Source of the DNA: Sporomusaceae bacterium
GTDB lineage: Bacteria > Bacillota > Negativicutes > Sporomusales > UBA7701
NCBI GenBank assembly: GCA_031460455.1
Contig: JAVKTQ010000014.1
Span: forward strand, 1 to 64,000
DNA: 64,000 bases
Direction: 5' to 3'
Shown: one piece after another, positions 59,569 through 64,000 of the stretch
How positions within the stretch are numbered: position 1 is the first letter of the stretch
Layout: each line of letters opens with the position of its first letter
Program-made: the position numbers and the translations under genes
Notes under the pieces: model-generated
Databases searched by the model: none
The model's input: the letters and a program-made list of their open reading frames with translations, nothing else
Told to the model about the DNA's origin: nothing

Positions 59569-59598
59569 GCAAAAAAGAATCGCCCCGGTACAGGGGCG
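59569..59598 (-). terminator. Terminator of the 60.4-59.7 kb transcript
   Basis: CGCCCC (59581-59586) pairs with GGGGCG (59593-59598), loop GGTACA. On the - strand ATTCTTTTTTGC follows. It ends the transcript of the NAD-binding protein after repeat B. Confidence 0.7.
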
Positions 59599-59616
59599 TA
59601 CAAATTATTATGATAT

Positions 59617-59740
59617 GCGCAGGCCGTTCAGAGTCCCCAGATGCTAGGCGGTTCGAGGACGCGATGCGACGCGTACTCGGACGTACGCTAGCAAGCGCCC
59701 GCAGAACCAACAACGCAGATGGGGGCTATCAACGGCCTGC
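59617..59740. repeat. Long imperfect palindromic repeat, copy B
   Basis: Ends are inverted: CAGGCCGTTCAGAGTCCCCA and GGGGGCTATCAACGGCCTG. The interior CCAGATGC, GCGACGCGTACTCGGACGTACGCTAGCAAGCGC (quoted as its two halves GCGACGCGTACT and GTACGCTAGCAAGCGC) and AACGCAGATGG match copy A. It occupies the 3' untranslated region of the NAD-binding gene. Confidence 0.7.
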
Positions 59741-59741
59741 C

Positions 59742-60425
59742 CTATTTTCGCATCTTGGCCCGGACGGCGCGGACGATCTGGCGGGCGAAGGGTCCTAGAT
59801 CCTGGTCGGCATATGCTTTGAGCACGCCGGCTGCAACCTGGCGGATGGCGCTTTTGACGATGTCGGGGTCGGTGACGTTCTGCTGGCGCAGGCCTTCTTC
59901 GATGTAAACGGCCGCTTCGAGCGCTTTCTCGGCGGCGGTGGTGTTGATGAAGCTGACGATGTCGGCCTTGCCGACGATGACGTGGCCGACGGCGGCGAAG
60001 ATTTCTTTGGCGACCGGTACGAGGTCGGCCGGCCGGCTGTCGATGATGACGACCGGATCGAGCCCGAGGGACATTTCGCCGGCGTGGCCGACGAATTTGA
60101 CGTTTATGCAGCGGACGGGCGCGACGGCCGTTTCTTCGAGGACGTGCTGGGCGACGTTTGTGGCGATGTTGATGACGGTCACGGGGGTTTTGAGCTGGTT
60201 GAAGTCTTTGATGCAGTTGATGACTTCGGGGTCGGGGACGGCGAGGATGACGGTGCCGATGGCCGCCAGTTCGTCGATGGAGCCGGCGGCGGGCAGGCCG
60301 AGCTCGCTTTGCATGGCGGCCAGGAAGGCGGCATCGCGGTCGAAGACGGTGAGGTCGACATGGTCTTTGAGGCGACGGGCGAGTTCCCTGCCCATGCGGC
60401 CTACGCCGATTATTCCTATGTGCAT
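59742..60425 (-). CDS. NAD(P)-binding protein of the pyrroline-5-carboxylate reductase/F420 oxidoreductase type
   Basis: 227 aa from ATG 60425 behind GGGGTG. Rossmann start MHIGIIGVGRMGRELARRL, then IGTVILAVPDPEVINCIKDF (in part), TVINIATNV and a helical C-terminal part (VSFINTTAAEKALEAAVYIE). No catalytic signature of true P5C reductase is visible, so the substrate is open. The ATG lies 4 bases after the stop of a 42-codon gene, so they form a two-gene operon. Confidence 0.8.
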   Translation of the reverse strand: MHIGIIGVGRMGRELARRLKDHVDLTVFDRDAAFLAAMQSELGLPAAGSIDELAAIGTVILAVPDPEVINCIKDFNQLKTPVTVINIATNVAQHVLEETAVAPVRCINVKFVGHAGEMSLGLDPVVIIDSRPADLVPVAKEIFAAVGHVIVGKADIVSFINTTAAEKALEAAVYIEEGLRQQNVTDPDIVKSAIRQVAAGVLKAYADQDLGPFARQIVRAVRAKMRK

Positions 60426-60429
60426 GCTT

Positions 60430-60558
60430 TCACCCCTGCTGCGTATTGTCCGTACTCTGCCGGAGGATCTTATCGTATACCGCTTTGGAGACGACGTCGA
60501 GTATCTCGCACACCGTGGCGAAGGATACGACGGCGGCGACAAGCAGGCGTTCGCCCAT
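60430..60558 (-). CDS. 42-aa protein preceding the NAD-binding gene
   Basis: ATG 60558 lies 7 bases after GGAGG. The product is MGERLLVAAVVSFATVCEIL followed by DVVSKAVYDKILRQSTDN and TQQG: one amphipathic or membrane-associated helix and a polar tail. The stop is 4 bases before the next ATG and overlaps its ribosome binding site, suggesting translational coupling. Unknown family. Confidence 0.6.
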   Translation of the reverse strand: MGERLLVAAVVSFATVCEILDVVSKAVYDKILRQSTDNTQQG

Positions 60559-60714
60559 GGCATTTCCTCCTGACTGTTCCTGTTATTATTATAGCACAGG
60601 GAGCCGGGGGTTCTACCCCATATGTTGCGGGTCAGGCTATAAACTTAGTGCAGATATTGTGGTTTTCATTTATAATGGAAGCAGGTAGCACTTTTTGTCA
60701 AAAGGGGGATTCCA

Positions 60715-62100
60715 TTGAAAAAGCATTATGTGCTCGATACTAATGTTTTACTTTATTCTCCCCAAGCTATCTTTGCATTCAGCGAGCACACGGTGATTAT
60801 CCCCGAAGTTGTGCTGGAAGAGCTCGACAAGTTCAAGTCGGAGTCGACCGAGCGCGGCGCCCACAGCCGCCAGGTCAGCCGCATCATCGACGAGCTGCGC
60901 TCTGAGGGCAATCTGCTGAACGGCATTCCGCTCAACGAGCAGGGCGGCATCCTGCGCATCGAGACTAACTGCCTGGATATTAATCTGCCCCCCCACTGGG
61001 ACCGGGCGAAGCCGGACAACCGCATTCTCCAGGTCTGCAAGGGCCTCGCGGATAACGGCTATCATACGGTGCTGGTCAGCCGCGATACCAATTTGCGCGT
61101 CAAGGCGGTCATTCTCGACATCCAGGCGGAGGATTTCCGCAACGATAAGGTGGCCGCGATCGAGGACCAATATACGGGGCGCACGGTTGTCTATACATCT
61201 TCGGATACGATCAACAAGTTCCACCTCGACGACGGCAACGCCATTGACCCCGCCCAGCTCAGCGAGTACGACGAGACCGACCACACGCTGAAACAGGGCG
61301 TATTCGTGACCAACCAGTTCATGCTCATCCGGTCGACCGATAACGATCGCCATACCGCCCTGGGGCGCTTCGACGGGGATAAGGTGGTGCATCTGAAGTT
61401 CCGCAACCGCAACCCGTTTGGCGTCACGCCGCGCAATATCGGCCAGGTTTTTATGCAGGAATGCCTGATGATGGACGCCGACGAGGCGCCGCTGGTCATC
61501 ATCAAGGGCCCCGCCGGGACGGCCAAGACTTTTTATTCGTTGGCGGTCGGCCTTTATAAGCACCTCGACTGCCGTCCCCGCGACTATCACCACCTCCTCA
61601 TCTGCCGGCCCAATATCCCCATGGATGAGGATATCGGCTTCCTGCCGGGATCGGAGAATGAGAAGATCAGCCCGTATATGCGGGGGGTGCGCGATAATAT
61701 GTTCACCCTCATGTCGGGGCATATGATGACCGAGGCAAAGGAAATATCCCAGGTGGAAGACACTGTCCAGATGCTGTTCGACAAGCGCATTATCCAGACC
61801 GAGGCGCTGGCTTATCAGCGCGGCCGTTCGCTCTATAAGTACTGGATGATCCTCGACGAAATGCAGAATGCCACGCCTCGCCAGGCCAAAGGGGTTATCA
61901 CCAGGCCGGGGTTGGGTACGAAGATCATTCTGCTCGGCGACCCGGAGCAGATCGACAATCCGTTCCTCGACAGCCGCTCGAACGGCCTGAGCTACGCTAG
62001 CGAGAAGATGCGCGGCTCGAAGCTGTGCTTCCAGGTGACGCTGCAGTACGACGAGTGCGAGCGTTCGCCCCTGGCTGCGGAAGCGGCGCTGCGTTTGTGA
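60715..62100 (+). CDS. PIN domain-PhoH family ATPase (PhoH2, YlaK-like)
   Basis: 461 aa, TTG start behind AAAAGGGGG. The N-terminal PIN RNase domain has YVLDTNVLLYSP, EVVLEELDKFK and LVSRDTNLRVKA (acidic residues for metal). The C-terminal PhoH ATPase, from about 245, has Walker A KGPAGTAKTFYSL, LICRPNIPMDEDIGFLPGS and Walker B WMILDEMQNATP with GDPEQIDNP. PhoH2 proteins unwind and cleave RNA. A TATAAT at 60671-60676 is a likely -10 box. Monocistronic. Confidence 0.93.
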   Translation: MKKHYVLDTNVLLYSPQAIFAFSEHTVIIPEVVLEELDKFKSESTERGAHSRQVSRIIDELRSEGNLLNGIPLNEQGGILRIETNCLDINLPPHWDRAKPDNRILQVCKGLADNGYHTVLVSRDTNLRVKAVILDIQAEDFRNDKVAAIEDQYTGRTVVYTSSDTINKFHLDDGNAIDPAQLSEYDETDHTLKQGVFVTNQFMLIRSTDNDRHTALGRFDGDKVVHLKFRNRNPFGVTPRNIGQVFMQECLMMDADEAPLVIIKGPAGTAKTFYSLAVGLYKHLDCRPRDYHHLLICRPNIPMDEDIGFLPGSENEKISPYMRGVRDNMFTLMSGHMMTEAKEISQVEDTVQMLFDKRIIQTEALAYQRGRSLYKYWMILDEMQNATPRQAKGVITRPGLGTKIILLGDPEQIDNPFLDSRSNGLSYASEKMRGSKLCFQVTLQYDECERSPLAAEAALRL

Positions 62101-62201
62101 TAAAAATTATCTTATTGCCGGAATTGCGGCACTTTATCCTTGCTTGTTAGCAAATAATGAATTAAAATAATACCTATAGTGCTTATTGCCGCGGAGCTGG
62201 G

Positions 62202-62242
62202 AGGGGCCTGCAGAGTAGGTTTCCCCTGGCTTTGCTTTTTTG
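62202..62242 (+). terminator. Hairpin with T-run in the leader of permease 1
   Basis: AGGGGCCT pairs with AGG and CCCCT (three-base bulge TTT), then GGCTTTGCTTTTTTG. It lies 100 bases after phoH and 68 bases before permease 1. It can be the phoH terminator or an attenuator. Confidence 0.55.
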
Positions 62243-62309
62243 TGTCCTTCAGGACGAGTAGCGCTCTCACAGCATGTCACCCAGACGCACAATGAAGGGA
62301 GTCCTGGTT

Positions 62310-63599
62310 TTGGATAAGCAGGTAATAATCGCAGTTTCTATTTTTCTCTTGGTGTATGCCCTGATCATCAGCGAAAAAATGCATCGCACTATCCTGGCTA
62401 TGGCGGGCGGGATGGCGCTTATCCTCGCCGGCGTTATCACCCAGGAGCGGGCTATCCACCATATCGACTTCAACACTATCGGTCTGCTGGTGGGAATGAT
62501 GATCATCGTCGGCATCACTGCCGAGACAGGCCTTTTCCGCTATTTGGCCATCTGGTCGGCCAAGAAGGTGGATGGCGACCCTGTCAAGCTTTTTTACGCC
62601 CTCGCCACGCTGACTGCCGTGTGTTCGGCGTTTCTCGACAATGTCACGACCGTGCTGTTGACCGTGCCGGTGACGATCAGCATCACCCGTCAACTCAATA
62701 TTTCACCGATGCCTTTCCTTATAGCGCAGATAATTGCTTCGAACATTGGCGGCACAGCCACCCTCATCGGCGACCCCCCCAATATCATGATCGGCAGCGC
62801 CGTGAAAGAACTGACTTTCATGGCTTTCGCCAAAAATCTGTTTCTTATTTCTTTCTTTATCCACTTTATCACTATCTTTATTATGTCGCGTATTTATCGC
62901 GACAAACTCCAAACCACCGACGAGCTGCGGGCGAAAATCCGCGAACTGGATGAAACCAAACAGCTTACCAACATCCCCCTGCTTAAGACTTGCCTGTTCG
63001 TGCTGGCGTTCACAATTTTCCTTTTCACCACCCACCAGCTTTTCCACCTCGACTCGGCCACCGCTGCCCTTACCGGCGCCAGCCTGCTGCTGGTGCTTAC
63101 CGCCAAGCATACCGAACACGGCCTGGAGCATGTCTTTAATAAGGTCGAGTGGGTGGCGCTGTTTTTCTTCGTCGGCCTGTTCGTAGTCGTCGGCGGCCTG
63201 GTGGATACCGGCGTCATCAAGTGGCTGGCCCAGGAAGCCGTCAAGCTGACGGCCGGCAATGTGACGGCGACCGCGCTGCTCATCCTGTGGCTGAGCGCGA
63301 TAGCTTCGGCGTTCGTGGACAATATCCCCTTCGTGGCGACGATGATCCCGCTGATCAAGGATATGGGCACGATGGGCGTGGCCAATCTCGAGCCGCTGTG
63401 GTGGAGCCTGGCCCTCGGCGCTTGCCTGGGCGGCAACGGCACGATTATCGGCGCAAGCGCCAACATCATCGTCGCCGGGTTGGCGGCCCAGGAAGGATAC
63501 AATATCACTTTCAAGGGTTTCTTCAAGATCGCTTTCCCCCTTATGCTGATGTCGATCGCCATCTGTACTGTGTATGTATACTTGCGTTATCTGATTTAG
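62310..63599 (+). CDS. ArsB/NhaD-family ion permease 1
   Basis: 429 aa from TTG 62310, 8 bases after AAGGGAG; this start aligns with the ATG of the paralogue downstream (MDNQV). About 11 membrane helices of the ion-transporter superfamily: HRTILAMAGGMALILAGVIT, the first-half motif CSAFLDNVTTVLLTVPVTI (quoted in part) with IGGTATLIGDPPNIMIG, and second-half ASAFVDNIPFVATMIPLI and LGGNGTIIGASANII. The GxPPN and GASAN loops form the ion site. It may export arsenite or exchange Na+/H+ or anions; sequence alone does not decide. Confidence 0.88.
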   Translation: MDKQVIIAVSIFLLVYALIISEKMHRTILAMAGGMALILAGVITQERAIHHIDFNTIGLLVGMMIIVGITAETGLFRYLAIWSAKKVDGDPVKLFYALATLTAVCSAFLDNVTTVLLTVPVTISITRQLNISPMPFLIAQIIASNIGGTATLIGDPPNIMIGSAVKELTFMAFAKNLFLISFFIHFITIFIMSRIYRDKLQTTDELRAKIRELDETKQLTNIPLLKTCLFVLAFTIFLFTTHQLFHLDSATAALTGASLLLVLTAKHTEHGLEHVFNKVEWVALFFFVGLFVVVGGLVDTGVIKWLAQEAVKLTAGNVTATALLILWLSAIASAFVDNIPFVATMIPLIKDMGTMGVANLEPLWWSLALGACLGGNGTIIGASANIIVAGLAAQEGYNITFKGFFKIAFPLMLMSIAICTVYVYLRYLI

Positions 63600-63614
63600 T
63601 TTTCTGTGGCCCAC

Positions 63615-63644
63615 TTGACCTGTCACCGGAAAATAGGATAAAAT
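63615..63644 (+). promoter_or_regulatory. Promoter of permease 2
   Basis: TTGACC (63615-63620), 18 bases, TAAAAT (63639-63644). It gives permease 2 its own transcript start about 100 bases before the ATG, upstream of the hairpin at 63674. Confidence 0.55.
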
Positions 63645-63673
63645 GTAACCTAAGCGCATATGGCTGATTTTTT

Positions 63674-63710
63674 GGAGGAGACTGTCACCAAGGTCCCCTC
63701 CTTTTTGTTT
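63674..63710 (+). terminator. Terminator or attenuator before permease 2
   Basis: GGAGGAGAC (63674-63682) pairs with GTCCCCTCC (63693-63701), one mismatch, then TTTTTGTTTG. It lies downstream of a likely promoter, so it may be an attenuator in the permease 2 leader as well as the end of the permease 1 transcript. Confidence 0.75.
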
Positions 63711-63750
63711 GTCGGTATGCGTCTTTGATATTGGTCATGGAGGTAGGTTA

Positions 63751-64000
63751 ATGGACAACCAGGTAATTTTCGCGGTAACGGTCTTTGTCGCTGTGTACGC
63801 CCTGATTATTTCCGAAAAGATCCACCGTACCGTCCTGGCGATGGTGGGCGGCATGCTGATGGTCGTGTTCGGCATCCTCAGCCAGGAGCAGGCCATCCAC
63901 CACATCGATTTCAACACGATCGGACTGCTGGTGGGGATGATGATTATCGTCGGCGTGACCGCCGAAACCGGCCTATTCCGCTATCTGGCCATCTGGTCGG
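63751..64000 (+). CDS. ArsB/NhaD-family ion permease 2 (cut by window end)
   Basis: The first 83 codons from ATG 63751, 7 bases after GGAGG. MDNQVIFAVTVFVAVYALII, SEKIHRTVLAMVGGM and AIHHIDFNTIGLLVGMMIIV repeat permease 1 closely, so this is a recent tandem duplicate. The rest lies outside the window. Confidence 0.88.
   Translation, partial: MDNQVIFAVTVFVAVYALIISEKIHRTVLAMVGGMLMVVFGILSQEQAIHHIDFNTIGLLVGMMIIVGVTAETGLFRYLAIWS

Noticed and set aside
1-64000. CRISPR array, rRNA, tRNA or complete insertion sequence
   Set aside because: No regularly spaced repeats, no tRNA cloverleaf and no transposase or integrase gene could be recognised anywhere in the window.

Overview
The window looks like a chromosome segment of an anaerobic Firmicute with a high-GC genome, most likely a Negativicute of the Sporomusaceae type. 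The reasons are Gram-positive style ribosome binding sites and sigma-A promoters (one is a perfect TTGACA-17-TATAAT), cobalamin and yybP-ykoY (manganese) riboswitches, PdxST, a CBS-PAS sigma-54 activator, RocB with a TIGR00300-type ornithine cyclodeaminase, and many ferredoxin-domain proteins. The assignment is an inference from gene content; there is no rRNA or tRNA gene in the window.

Layout. (1) 1-16.3 kb is an accessory, visibly AT-richer defence-like island. It holds a partial gene, a degenerate SGNH-like protein, four large helicases in a row (a RecD-like SF1 helicase with a C-terminal PD-(D/E)XK-like domain, two tandem MrfA/DUF1998-type SF2 helicases, and an SF1 helicase with a DUF2726-like nuclease end), the fossil of another helicase, an excisionase-type HTH protein, and an AAA-ATPase/DUF4276 (Toprim-like) pair. 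(2) 16.3-17.5 kb has a family-4 uracil-DNA glycosylase preceded by two truncated tandem copies of its own 5' end. (3) 17.7-30.4 kb is core metabolism and ion transport: serS, a B12-riboswitch-controlled cbiMNQO cobalt importer, trkA-trkH potassium uptake, two membrane proteins, a Fur-controlled feoAB iron operon with a tiny Cys-rich follower, and a polysaccharide deacetylase. (4) 30.6-41.6 kb carries a sigma-54 activator, a secreted GH26-like glycosidase, the manganese importer mntH, a manganese exporter under a yybP-ykoY riboswitch, an HATPase-GNAT fusion, and an arginine/ornithine catabolic pair. An additional yybP-ykoY riboswitch on the + strand has no gene behind it and points into the 3' end of mntH. 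(5) 41.7-45.2 kb has redox genes (aldo/keto reductase with ferredoxin end, NAD(P)-binding protein, ArsR regulator, DUF362-ferredoxin protein). (6) 45.3-50.1 kb is an AT-richer insert with three glycosyltransferase genes, one fused to a radical-SAM-like domain that has lost its cluster cysteines; a truncated second DUF362 start marks its right edge. (7) 50.1-64 kb returns to core genes: isochorismatase-like hydrolase and old-yellow-enzyme, NUDIX, two mini-proteins, panB-panE, a eukaryotic-type hexokinase, pdxST with a MocR/PdxR-type regulator, an NAD-binding protein with a 42-aa leader gene, PIN-PhoH ATPase, and two tandem ArsB/NhaD-type permeases, the second cut by the window end.

How the genes work together. 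Metal homeostasis is a theme: cobalt, iron and manganese systems each carry a visible regulatory element, and the two manganese genes are bracketed by two copies of the same riboswitch class, one apparently driving antisense RNA to the importer. The most system-like novelty is the four-helicase cluster at 1.1-13.0 kb, whose genes are co-directional, closely spaced and carry nuclease-like domains at both ends; a role in defence or DNA repair is inferred, not shown. Gene starts were re-chosen from ribosome binding sites wherever the longest open frame was clearly too long.
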